A DNA stretch of 64,000 nucleotides, taken from positions 1 to 64,000 of the forward strand of contig SVGA01000018.1 of NCBI GenBank assembly GCA_015056575.1. Reading direction: 5' to 3'. The DNA comes from Butyrivibrio sp. (GTDB lineage: Bacteria > Bacillota > Clostridia > Lachnospirales > Lachnospiraceae). Each line of letters starts with the position of its first letter. The stretch's first letter is position 1. The notes under the pieces were generated by a model, which made no database searches, had not been told where the DNA came from, and was given only the letters and a program-made list of their open reading frames with translations. Positions 1-9,028 of this stretch are shown piece by piece. Position numbers and translations under genes: made by a program.

Positions 1-809
1 CTTTCGTTAAACGTAACTTTCTTCTTGATCTGTGGTGTGGCTCTCTTCTGTATAAGGATGTCTATCATCTGTTCCTGAGTGAGAGAGTCATCATCACGAT
101 ATTGGCGGAGATCCATGAGCTGTTCCTGCTTGATCATGCCGTTTTCGTGGATATATTCCCATACCCACTGTTGATATGTATGGTTAAGAAAAGAAATCTC
201 GACTGCACAGGAAAGCGCCAGTCTACCTTCATCAACCATATCAAGAAGTTTGGGAATAAGTTCTGTAAGCCTAATATACCTTGATACCTGAACTGCACTT
301 GTTCCCATTTCTTCAGCAATAATATCTCGTGACTTCATTCCTAACTTGTGTTCAACTTGAACACAAGTTGAATCTGGTCGTTTACCCTGACGTCTAATGG
401 CTTCAAGCTTCATCTTATATGCAAATGCCTTTTCACTAGGAAGTATCTCTTCCCTCTGCATATTTGCATTAACCATGGCAATTGTGGCATCATCATTGGT
501 CATTTCCTTAATGATTGCAGGAATCTTCCTAAGTCCAGCTCTTTTTGCCGCATGAAGACGTCTGTGCCCTGAGATCATCTCATAATTGCCCTCATCATCC
601 GGTCTTACAAGAACCGGAGTGAGAACACCGCTTTCCTTGATGCTCTCAACAAGCTCATCCATCTTTTCATCATCTACAACTCTGAAAGGATGATTCTCGA
701 AAGGATAAATTGTCATAACATCAAGATCTACAGTTCCCTCCATGCTTGGAACGCCCAGGAGCTCATCAATACTAGATAGCTTTACTTTCTGTCCAACTCT
801 TTGTGCCAT
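1..809 (-). CDS. parB: ParB/Spo0J-like partition protein (3' end cut by window edge)
   Basis: Minus-strand translation MAQRVGQKVKLSSIDELLGVPSMEGTVDLDVMTIYPFENHPFRVVDDEKMDELVESIKESGVLTPVLVRPDDEG... continues open to base 1; same family as the ORF at 30404-31324; overlaps the parA 3' end. Confidence 0.9.
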   Translation of the reverse strand, partial: MAQRVGQKVKLSSIDELLGVPSMEGTVDLDVMTIYPFENHPFRVVDDEKMDELVESIKESGVLTPVLVRPDDEGNYEMISGHRRLHAAKRAGLRKIPAIIKEMTNDDATIAMVNANMQREEILPSEKAFAYKMKLEAIRRQGKRPDSTCVQVEHKLGMKSRDIIAEEMGTSAVQVSRYIRLTELIPKLLDMVDEGRLALSCAVEISFLNHTYQQWVWEYIHENGMIKQEQLMDLRQYRDDDSLTQEQMIDILIQKRATPQIKKKVTFNE

Positions 810-1584
810 TGTCCATTACCTCCCTTATGAATGATGTGTAAGCAAATGCTGCTTTTCCTTTTGGATCATATACGTAGAGGCTGCTTCCTGAAGCGCTTAT
901 TTCTGCAGCTCTAACTGATAACGGGATCTCTGTCTCAAAAACATTTATACTTGATGAATAAGCTTCGTAAATCTGAGCCGAAATGTCTTTTGCATAATTG
1001 GTCCTGTTATCCACCATAGTGATGAGAATTCCGTCGATTTCGAGCTTAGGATTAAGCTGACGCTTTACTCTTCCAATTGTCTTTATAAGCTGTTGCAGAC
1101 CCTTTACAGGAAGATATGCGGCCTGGCATGGAATGATTACAGAATCAGCACAAGCCAGGGCATTTATGGTCATCATTCCAAGAGAAGGCATACAATCAAT
1201 AATAATGAAGTCATATACTTCTCTGGCCTTGTCTACGTACTCTTTGAGGATTGTCTCCCTGCTGATCACTCCGGTCATGCTGATTTCTAAACTTGAGAGT
1301 TCTATATTTCCCGGCATAAGATCTACACCTTCAGGATGATGAATGAGGCCTCTTGCTACATCTACAGGCTCATCATTGATAATGCTCACAAGCGCTGTGG
1401 CAAGAGAATAATCAAGTCTGTCCGGTTCATCACATCCAAGACTGATTGACATACTGCCCTGAGGATCCGCGTCGATCATAAGGACCTTATAGCCTTCTCT
1501 TGCAAGACCAATACCTAGATTTACACTGGTGACTGTTTTTCCCACACCGCCTTTCTGGTTTGCTACGCTGATAACCTTACTCAT
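772..1584 (-). CDS. parA: ParA/Soj-like partition ATPase
   Basis: MSKVISVANQKGGVGKTVTSVNLGIGLA deviant Walker A; followed by parB. Confidence 0.95.
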   Translation of the reverse strand: MSKVISVANQKGGVGKTVTSVNLGIGLAREGYKVLMIDADPQGSMSISLGCDEPDRLDYSLATALVSIINDEPVDVARGLIHHPEGVDLMPGNIELSSLEISMTGVISRETILKEYVDKAREVYDFIIIDCMPSLGMMTINALACADSVIIPCQAAYLPVKGLQQLIKTIGRVKRQLNPKLEIDGILITMVDNRTNYAKDISAQIYEAYSSSINVFETEIPLSVRAAEISASGSSLYVYDPKGKAAFAYTSFIREVMDNGTKSWTESKAI

Positions 1585-2056
1585 AAAAATCATCCTCCTC
1601 CCAACATGATTCTATAAACTCATCAATTTTTTCCGTGTTACACAGAACAACTCCTCTTACCTTTCTTGTGGCTCTTGCATCCTTAGCCAGCTTTTCAAAA
1701 GTATGTAGCCCCATTGAGTAGAGCTCAGCGCCTTCCTGGTAACGCACATATTTCTTTTTTCCCTTTTTAACCATTTCCTCCAGGTTAGGGACAATTCGTC
1801 TTTTAGGCATTTCCTTGTTCTCCTTTACTGTTTCCTCGTACCGGCAATTATCTTCAATAAACTTTTCATAGATGTCCTGATCAACCAGTACCCGCTGTCT
1901 GATCATCCTATTGGCCCCGGCTTCCTTTACTGAATTTACGAAACTCCAATAAGGAATGCTGTAGAGCCTTGCACCATCTTCGTAGGTGACGAAATTATGC
2001 AGTTTTCCCTTGAAATACTTATCAAGATCCGGTGGAGAATTTGATTTGTGAACCAT
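1577..2056 (-). CDS. Protein with two tandem DUF6462/excisionase-like HTH domains
   Basis: Two internal copies of the pattern (F)VTYEDGARLYS..V.EAGA.R..RQRVLVD and VRYQEGAELYSMGLHTFEKLAKDA.ATRKVRGVVL; overlaps the parA start. Confidence 0.7.
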   Translation of the reverse strand: MVHKSNSPPDLDKYFKGKLHNFVTYEDGARLYSIPYWSFVNSVKEAGANRMIRQRVLVDQDIYEKFIEDNCRYEETVKENKEMPKRRIVPNLEEMVKKGKKKYVRYQEGAELYSMGLHTFEKLAKDARATRKVRGVVLCNTEKIDEFIESCWEEDDFYE

Positions 2057-2118
2057 CTTGTAACCTCCTTTTGGGTGTTACGAGATGTAAAACGAAAGAA
2101 ATGAACTAAAAAGATAAA

Positions 2119-2152
2119 AAGCCACATTCCTTGATGAAAAGAAATGTGGCTT
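2119..2152 (-). terminator. Intrinsic terminator hairpin upstream of the DUF6462-parA-parB operon of element A
   Basis: AAGCCACATT...AATGTGGCTT stem followed on the minus strand by TTTTATCTTTTT. Confidence 0.7.
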
Positions 2153-2411
2153 AAAATGCAGATTCTCTATTAAAAGATTGAAATTATATCAAAAATACGC
2201 CGCTAAAACTGTTACCAAAAATAAACCGACTATTCCTCAGGGCCTTGACCAACCCCAAAATTCGTCATAGCGCGTCCTTTGATTTCTCGATTATTATCCA
2301 TAGAACGTCGTATAGCTCCGTAGGAGTCCAATGAAGGAACTGTCAAAAAGTTGCCTGATTGGACGAATATGGACTCCTATGGATTCCCTGTACTTTCTAA
2401 GACGCACTATA

Positions 2412-2435
2412 TTACTTGCTCGACTTCAAGGTCGG
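2412..2435 (-). other. Putative att site: lysS 3'-end-like remnant (PTLKSSK*)
   Basis: Minus strand CCGACCTTGAAGTCGAGCAAGTAA; compare lysS 3' end CCGCAACTTAAGTCGCTCGACAAGTAA. Confidence 0.65.
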
Positions 2436-2726
2436 GATTTTTTCGACCGCTTAAGCATATGGAAGCATTTGAGATCATATACGAGCATCTATCTTCATTA
2501 CTGTACTTTTGGGGTTACGCATTTGAGAACATCTACGTTCATTTGACTTCCCCACAGATTTGTCAGCTGTTTGTCAAAGGCTATATCAGTCACGATATTT
2601 CGTACTTGTTTCAGCGTATACTTTCCGTAGCCTTTTGCGCTTTTCCTTTGACTAATTATGCTCGTTTGTCAGAATGTTGTTTTGTCAATTTTGGTTTGTC
2701 AGAAAAATTCTTTTCGGAGTACCATT

Positions 2727-3968
2727 TTAGAAAACGCCATTAAGCTTTGCTGCAAGCTTATTGATTGATTCTTTGTTTCTCCGATCTGACGAATCAGCAT
2801 AGATTTCATATGTAGTAGAAATCTGTCTGTGTCCCATCACTGCCTGGATCACTTTTGGATTGTCTTCCACCTCACAGAGCCTTGTAGCAAATGTACGTCT
2901 CAGATAGTGACACGTGAAATGCGGAAGTATTATCGGTTCCCTATCTTCCCTAACAGCATCAATCTCTTCCTCATGATTGTAATCATTGTAGATTCTTTTA
3001 ATTGCTTTATTAACTGAGGCAGCGCTCATTACTGAGCCATACTTGTTTTGGAAAATGAATCCCGAATATCCGTCTACTACAGTCTGATTGTACCCCTTGC
3101 CTGCAAGTTGGTTTTCCTTTTCAAATTGGAATGCTTCTTTAACAGCATCCATCATAGGGATTATTCTACAACCTGCTTTGGTCTTAGGTGTTGAGATCCT
3201 TAGCTTTGATGTGCGTGAACCCTTCTGAGGGTAGTACGACAGTGTATGATTAACATCTATCCATCCCTCTTTCAGATCGATGTCCTGCCAACGAAGGCCA
3301 GTGCATTCTCCAATTCGCATTCCCGTTCCAAGAAGTACAGTAAAAAGCGGCCACCAATGATAATACACCGGGCTCATAGCAACATATTCCATAAAGGCTT
3401 TTTGTTGCTCTGGAGTAAGTGCCTGCCTTTCCGTTTCCGTCTTAGGAAGTCTCTTTGCAAGTTCTCTCTTTGCTCCTTCGGTCGGGTTCTTTCTTATTAT
3501 ATCATCTCTTACAGCCAACTCGAATGTCGGATGTAACAATCCATCTACAGATTCAATAGTAGAAAATGAAAGATGCCTTTCCGAATGTAAAAAGGTGTAG
3601 AACTGCAACACATCGGAATACTTTACATCAACAAGTTTCTTTTTTCCGAAGTCATCTCTGACATAACGCTCGTAAGTATATTCGTAGTTGCTCTGTGTCG
3701 AATCCTTCAGGTCTATTCTTGTTGAAATGTATCTGTCATATGTCGAATTGATGGTTGCGAGGCCTGCAGCATAGATATCAAGTCCATCCAGCTGATCCTT
3801 TTTTAATTTGTCCTCTCTCCGTCTAAGTTCTAACAGATTATCTGCATATATGTATTTCTTCCTGCCAATAGGATCGGTGTAGATATACATATAACGCTTG
3901 TCTGATTTTCTCTGATGTTCTCCGCGGAAGAGGGTGTTACCTTTCAAGTCTTTTCTTGAATTTGCCAT
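2727..3968 (-). CDS. int: Tyrosine site-specific recombinase/integrase
   Basis: GTGMRIGECTGLRWQDID, HYLRRTFATRLCE, VMGHRQISTTYEIYAD motifs typical of Tn916-family integrases. Confidence 0.95.
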   Translation of the reverse strand: MANSRKDLKGNTLFRGEHQRKSDKRYMYIYTDPIGRKKYIYADNLLELRRREDKLKKDQLDGLDIYAAGLATINSTYDRYISTRIDLKDSTQSNYEYTYERYVRDDFGKKKLVDVKYSDVLQFYTFLHSERHLSFSTIESVDGLLHPTFELAVRDDIIRKNPTEGAKRELAKRLPKTETERQALTPEQQKAFMEYVAMSPVYYHWWPLFTVLLGTGMRIGECTGLRWQDIDLKEGWIDVNHTLSYYPQKGSRTSKLRISTPKTKAGCRIIPMMDAVKEAFQFEKENQLAGKGYNQTVVDGYSGFIFQNKYGSVMSAASVNKAIKRIYNDYNHEEEIDAVREDREPIILPHFTCHYLRRTFATRLCEVEDNPKVIQAVMGHRQISTTYEIYADSSDRRNKESINKLAAKLNGVF

Positions 3969-3981
3969 TCTTCCTCCATAA

Positions 3982-4194
3982 CTACCGTTTTTTCGCGGTT
4001 CGTAAATACTCCTCTACAAGTTCCGGATCCACAAAAACAAGCGTCTTACTATGTGGATAATAAGCTCCGCAGGCTTCTGCCAACTTTTTCATAGTTGCTC
4101 TGCCGACCTTAAAATACTCCGAAGCTTCTTTGAGTCGCATCAGTCTTGTTGCCTTTGCTTTAGTCTCTTTTACTGTAGCAATGTCATTGCCCAT
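3982..4194 (-). CDS. Excisionase-like small HTH protein
   Basis: LMRLKEASEYFKVGRATMKKLAEACGAYYPHSKTLVFVDPELVEEYLR directly upstream of int. Confidence 0.75.
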   Translation of the reverse strand: MGNDIATVKETKAKATRLMRLKEASEYFKVGRATMKKLAEACGAYYPHSKTLVFVDPELVEEYLRTAKKR

Positions 4195-4340
4195 TTGATT
4201 CCTTTCTGCAAAGTTAAAGACGTTTTATGAAATTAGACTTGGCTGTAATTCATGAAAAGTACTTCAGCACAATATTATTATGACTCTATTCGAGCGCTGT
4301 AGCAAGAACTAATCTGAATCTGCCAAGTCTTATTCATACG

Positions 4341-4523
4341 TTACCGATTCTTATGTGACAAAATAAATTCTTCCAATATTGGATAATCAATATACACTGT
4401 AGCCCTGTTTATATAGTGGTATGCACCACACGCTTCAGCCATCTTTCTTATTGTTCTCTTATCCCCTGCAATAAGATGTGATATCTCTTCATATGTATAT
4501 AGACGTTTCGTATTTCCACGCGT
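4341..4523 (-). pseudogene. Second excisionase-like gene, 5'-truncated remnant fused out of frame to virD4
   Basis: Minus-strand frame TRGNTKRLYTYEEISHLIAGDKRTIRKMAEACGAYHYINRATVYIDYPILEEFILSHKNR*, homologous to the ORF at 3982-4194. Confidence 0.7.
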
Positions 4524-5487
4524 CTTCTTTACCGGCAGCTAATTTGTATTTGTTATACTGCCTTACTGCGAAGTGATCAGGATTCTTTTTCTCAAGCCTT
4601 GAAAACAGGATATCCACTGCATTCTGGAATGATTCATCATCCTCCCTAACCTCCATGGAATTGATCATTTCAACAAGTGTATTAAAATTCCTCTCTTCCT
4701 CAGGAGCCTCATAATAGATCATGCCGATAAGTGCTGTATAAAGCAGCTTCTCGGCTTTCTCCCAGAAAGGATCTCCGGGAGTGCCCTCACCCTTGGTATT
4801 TGCCATGAGTGTTGTTACAAGCTTCAATATGTCAGACTCCGAATGGATATATTGGAACGGATTGAAATGCATGCTCTTCTTGAAATTCACAGTATTGAAT
4901 ATTTTTATCCTGTAGCCAGCCTGTACAAAAGCGTTACCAACTTCATTGATGACGGTTCCCTTGGGATCAGTCAATACATAGGAACTGTGGAACTGTAAGA
5001 GATTCGGTTTTATGAAAAACCTTGTCTTACCGGAACCAGAACCACCTACCACAAGGACGTTCTTATTCCTTGCAAGTTTGGGTTCCTTTGGCCGGTTGTT
5101 CATGGTAATGCGTTCTGTCTGTGACAGGATCACATTATTTTCAAACACCGGGTCCTCAAACGGTTCTATATCCTCTTGTTTTCCCCATCTCGCTGATCCA
5201 TACTCCTGTCCGTGGCGAAAGTTTTTGGCATTCTTACTTTTGATATAGACTGCAAGCCTAAGAACTGCTCCAAAAGCAATGCCAATACATAGGTCAAAAG
5301 GATGAATGCTGGGAAGCATGTTTGCAAATGCCTTACTAAGGCCACCATAAAGGACAAGTCCCTGGACCTTTTCAGACATATTGCTTCCCCAGGCTATTCT
5401 CCACGCTTCACCAAGATTGGTACAGAAAAGCCCCACAGCAACATACGGGATATTAAGGATAATTTTCTTCTTTACCTTTCTGTTCAT
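4489..5487 (-). pseudogene. VirD4/TraG-like conjugative coupling protein, C-terminally truncated
   Basis: KNVLVVGGSGSGKTRFFIKPNLLQFHSSYVLTDPKG Walker A region; protein stops after 332 aa, running into xis-like DNA in another frame. Confidence 0.8.
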
Positions 5488-5963
5488 CTGACTTTCTCCT
5501 TAAATCTCGTCTTTACCTTGCGAGGTTTCTTTGAGATTTCTTCCTTAAGCTTACGGAGCTGCTGCACAAGACTTGGCTTTTCTTTCTTCTGCCCTCTTTT
5601 TACGATTTCTGCAGAATACTCCTTTACCACAGCCGTGATGGCATCCATGTCCTTAGCCTTGAAAAAGCACATATAACGTGGCGGATCTGCTGTCTTGTCC
5701 TTAACTATTGCAAAATCCACTCCATATTTGTTAGCAATTTTCTTGAAGGTTCCGATGCTCTCACCGCTTACTTCCATGCTTGAAGCACCCTGACCCTGTT
5801 TAATGAGTTCCTTTACTGTCTGCTTACCTTCTTTTGGAGCATTGTGTCTCTTTTCATGGTTCCTCATATATATCTTTATTCCCTTTATGAGGCCACTTCC
5901 GGAAACCCTGGCAACGTTTATCACAAACCTTATGGCTTCTTTTGAAGTCTCACCATTATTCAT
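5484..5963 (-). CDS. PcfB/DUF3801-like conjugal transfer accessory protein
   Basis: Position next to virD4 and sequence style (ESIGTFKKIANKYGVDFAIVKDKTADPPRYMCFFKAKDMDAITAVVKEY). Confidence 0.75.
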   Translation of the reverse strand: MNNGETSKEAIRFVINVARVSGSGLIKGIKIYMRNHEKRHNAPKEGKQTVKELIKQGQGASSMEVSGESIGTFKKIANKYGVDFAIVKDKTADPPRYMCFFKAKDMDAITAVVKEYSAEIVKRGQKKEKPSLVQQLRKLKEEISKKPRKVKTRFKEKVR

Positions 5964-5974
5964 AGGCAGTTACC

Positions 5975-6421
5975 TCATGCAGCTTCGCCATAGTCATGTT
6001 CAAGCGGAAATGCTTTAAAGCTGACTGATGCGCAGCTCAACTTTACAAGACTCCTCTCAAACAGAGTTCTTATCGCCTTTATGTCCAAATCTGAAAGTTC
6101 CTTTATCCTGGAATCTCTGCCCGTTTTCATAAACACGGCACTTCCCACAAGGTAGTTCCCAAACTCCGTATATACTATGGCTTTGCTCGAAAATACCATC
6201 ACATAATCATCACAAAGCGAATATGCCAATCCATCATCACCCAGAGCCTCCAGCATCCTGTCCAACTCTCTGGTACTCACTGTACGAAAATTACTGTCCG
6301 TTCCTACCACAAGAGCCATTGGATTATTGATATCGCTCTTTATTTTTCTTGTGTTCCCCGGAAACTGGATTATCTTGTCATTGACCGGATCCAGCTCTAT
6401 CTGTATTTTTAGCTCTTCCAT
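5975..6421 (-). CDS. Hypothetical ICE-associated protein
   Basis: 148-aa ORF in operon with the transfer genes. Confidence 0.6.
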   Translation of the reverse strand: MEELKIQIELDPVNDKIIQFPGNTRKIKSDINNPMALVVGTDSNFRTVSTRELDRMLEALGDDGLAYSLCDDYVMVFSSKAIVYTEFGNYLVGSAVFMKTGRDSRIKELSDLDIKAIRTLFERSLVKLSCASVSFKAFPLEHDYGEAA

Positions 6422-6423
6422 CT

Positions 6424-6651
6424 TTAAGCCGCCTTTCTTGAGTTTCTGTGTTCGTCCATGATCTTAGCCATGCATGGATAGCAGAATGGTTTTCCTGTTC
6501 CATATGAACAAGGCGTTTTACAATTCTGCGGCTTGATCCCTCCCTGCGGAATTGGATTCAAATCCCTGCAGCTAAACCTTGAACAGTTCAACGCTTTTCG
6601 CTCCTGAGCCTTCCTTTTGTTGGCTCTCTGACGTTCTCTGCCTTTGCTCAT
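6424..6651 (-). CDS. Small Cys-rich hypothetical protein
   Basis: 75 aa; CKTPCSYGTGKPFCYPCMAK. Confidence 0.55.
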   Translation of the reverse strand: MSKGRERQRANKRKAQERKALNCSRFSCRDLNPIPQGGIKPQNCKTPCSYGTGKPFCYPCMAKIMDEHRNSRKAA

Positions 6652-6757
6652 CCTCTTCTCTCCCCGTTCTTAGAAAATGTCTTTAAAAACAGCGCCAGAC
6701 TTAATGTGCACATCCGCCCGGCGCCGTTATCCTATTCCCATATTAGGGAATGGTTTA

Positions 6758-7840
6758 TCAGAGTGCTGCTTCACCCTTTGTCTTGGTGCCAATGTCTGCA
6801 GCATCCTTATGAGGTGTCTTAGCCGCCTCATCCTTGGCTGCCTTAAGGTCTCCAAGAAGTGATTTCTTCTCTGATGTTTCGTGGAGCTTTGTTTCCTTTT
6901 CAGCCTGGCGCTCTACAAACTTCCCACCAAGCTCAAAGATCTTATCCTGAGCATCGTAGTGATATACGTTGTCTGTAAGCTGGTCTGCAGGATCCACGGT
7001 TGTGGCATTTACCTCTTTTACCATGTTCTCAAGGCTCTTGAGGTCGAAGTTACCATTATCAGGAATGATCAAAAGCTCGTGAATAGAACTTGGTAAGATG
7101 AAGAAGCTCTGCCCACCAACTCTTTCCGAAGCCTTATCCATGAAGTCCTCATATGCAAGGACTCCGGCTCCGTGAACATTTCCTTCTACGGAAGCGACAA
7201 ACATCTGCTCCTGCTCAGGTGGAATGTTAAGGCCAAGCATCTCCAGGTCCTCAACACCCATCTGCTTTGCAAGCACTTCTGCCATGCCCTCGATAACAAG
7301 AGGTCTGATCTCAGGAGCATTCTTCACAGCATCCTCATGGAGCTGGTCTGCAGTGATTCCATAATTATCGATCATCTGATTTGTCACAAGGATTGTTCCT
7401 GTACCCTGGGCTGTATCTCCGATCACAAAGCGGTAAACCACTGACATGTCCTCAATATCCTTATGAGGAACAGTCTCAAGCAGGTCTGCGTTTCTGTCCT
7501 TGGAAACAACCTCCATTGCAAGTGAATCCTTCATCTTGCTGTAATCACTGAATGCATCCACATCAAACTCAGGTCTGGACTTAAGAGCGTTGTCCGCCAT
7601 ATCAGCAGCTCCCTCTACAATTGAATCGTAAGATCTTCCGTCCTCATATTCCTTGTAAAGAGCAGTTGCGTTAAGATTCACTCCGATGATGCTGTCCTCA
7701 GGCTTTACCGTGATCGCATCGTATGTCTCGTTCATCTTATCTACTGTTCTGGTCTCTACCAGTGTGTCGCCACCAGTTCTTGCATCAAGTGCTTCCTTAA
7801 CGTCCTTTACCAGATTGTCCTTAAATGTTTCAAAATCCAT
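6758..7840 (-). CDS. DUF5688-like protein of ICEs
   Basis: MDFETFKDNLVKDVKEALDARTGGD... likely start at the internal Met (track start 7888). Confidence 0.7.
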   Translation of the reverse strand: MDFETFKDNLVKDVKEALDARTGGDTLVETRTVDKMNETYDAITVKPEDSIIGVNLNATALYKEYEDGRSYDSIVEGAADMADNALKSRPEFDVDAFSDYSKMKDSLAMEVVSKDRNADLLETVPHKDIEDMSVVYRFVIGDTAQGTGTILVTNQMIDNYGITADQLHEDAVKNAPEIRPLVIEGMAEVLAKQMGVEDLEMLGLNIPPEQEQMFVASVEGNVHGAGVLAYEDFMDKASERVGGQSFFILPSSIHELLIIPDNGNFDLKSLENMVKEVNATTVDPADQLTDNVYHYDAQDKIFELGGKFVERQAEKETKLHETSEKKSLLGDLKAAKDEAAKTPHKDAADIGTKTKGEAAL

Positions 7841-8112
7841 GTTGTTTTCCTCTCTCTTTTCAAATAATTTTTGACACGAAAAAAGCACCGGTCATGACGC
7901 ATTCGTCACAACACAGTGCCGGAACAAAAACATATTCTTTTGCAAAAGAAAAACGCCTCATGGTTCGGACTTCATTTCTGTAATCCGTATCACTTGGCGC
8001 ATTATAATAATATCATGCCCAAAATCGATTGAAAAGTGACGAGAGGGGTAAACTTGGGGTAATACCGGGATAAAGTTGAGGGAAAGTTGAGGTAAACTTC
8101 AACTAAATAGTA

Positions 8113-8952
8113 TTATTTGTACCCTACTATTCCACCCTTTTGCTGTCCTACATGTAATGCCAAAACGGAATAACCTCCAAGTATAACTGCAGCCAGCATA
8201 ACGTAAATAAAACCTTCAAAAATGGAACCCTGTCCCATAAAGCAGAGAACTGTCTGATAGATTCGTGGAACTGCAAAATAAACTGCCATCACATTATATA
8301 TATACTTCTGAAGTTTTCCATATGACCTGAAATATGCCGCAAAAATAAAGAATGCCAATGCACAGCCCCAATAAATCAGCAGGCCAGACTGTTCATAATG
8401 CAAACCCATTGTAAAAAACTGAATTGTCTTTTCATATGTAAAGAACAAAATAGCTGCAAATACAAGTATAGTTGCCATTAAGGAAACCTTTACTTTTACC
8501 GGATCCTTTTCCACATATCCGTTTAGTATTGCATCATGCTTTGCTCTATCCATCTCCATAAGGCTTTCATGACCCTTATTTGCAAAAAGCTTCCAAGCCC
8601 TTATTTCATCCTCTATGGTTGGAATTATAGCTTTAATATGAGTTGCACTAACTGCCTCTTCGGTACCCTGGTGTGAGCCTTTATTACTCAGCTTTCGCAT
8701 CGCATGAAGGTTATATATCTGAGCCTTCGGAAAGCTGCTACAATTATCGAGTGCATCAATCTGTTCCATAATTGTAGGAAGCTGATCAGCATTTTTTATC
8801 TCAGGAGTGTAATAATCTGTATATGAATTAACAATAATCTCTACAATCGTTCTTACGAGCATAGCACCATATTCATATTCGCCTTCATTTACAAATTTTT
8901 TTAAATCCACAAAAGTCTTATCTACTTTTGCCACTTTTTCATTTAATGTCAT
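8113..8952 (-). CDS. DUF4145/HEPN-like N-terminal domain plus C-terminal transmembrane segments
   Basis: VRTIVEIIVNSYTDYY...MRKLSNKGSHQG then several hydrophobic helices. Confidence 0.6.
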   Translation of the reverse strand: MTLNEKVAKVDKTFVDLKKFVNEGEYEYGAMLVRTIVEIIVNSYTDYYTPEIKNADQLPTIMEQIDALDNCSSFPKAQIYNLHAMRKLSNKGSHQGTEEAVSATHIKAIIPTIEDEIRAWKLFANKGHESLMEMDRAKHDAILNGYVEKDPVKVKVSLMATILVFAAILFFTYEKTIQFFTMGLHYEQSGLLIYWGCALAFFIFAAYFRSYGKLQKYIYNVMAVYFAVPRIYQTVLCFMGQGSIFEGFIYVMLAAVILGGYSVLALHVGQQKGGIVGYK

Positions 8953-9028
8953 ATCTCTGTTCCTTATTTAAGTGGATAAAAAGGGCTAAGGTACATTATC
9001 CTCAGCCCCTTCAGCGTCATATAATCTA

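Larger units (their letters stand above)
1..2412. mobile_element. Right end of integrated element A (partial)
   Basis: parB-parA-DUF6462 module bounded by a lysS-3'-like att site at 2412-2435; same architecture as the right end of element B. Confidence 0.65.

Noticed and set aside
2331-2743. Plus-strand ORFs of 71 and 130 aa between element A and int
   Set aside because: The region is explained by att core and arm repeats; translations show no family signal and overlap the int 3' end.
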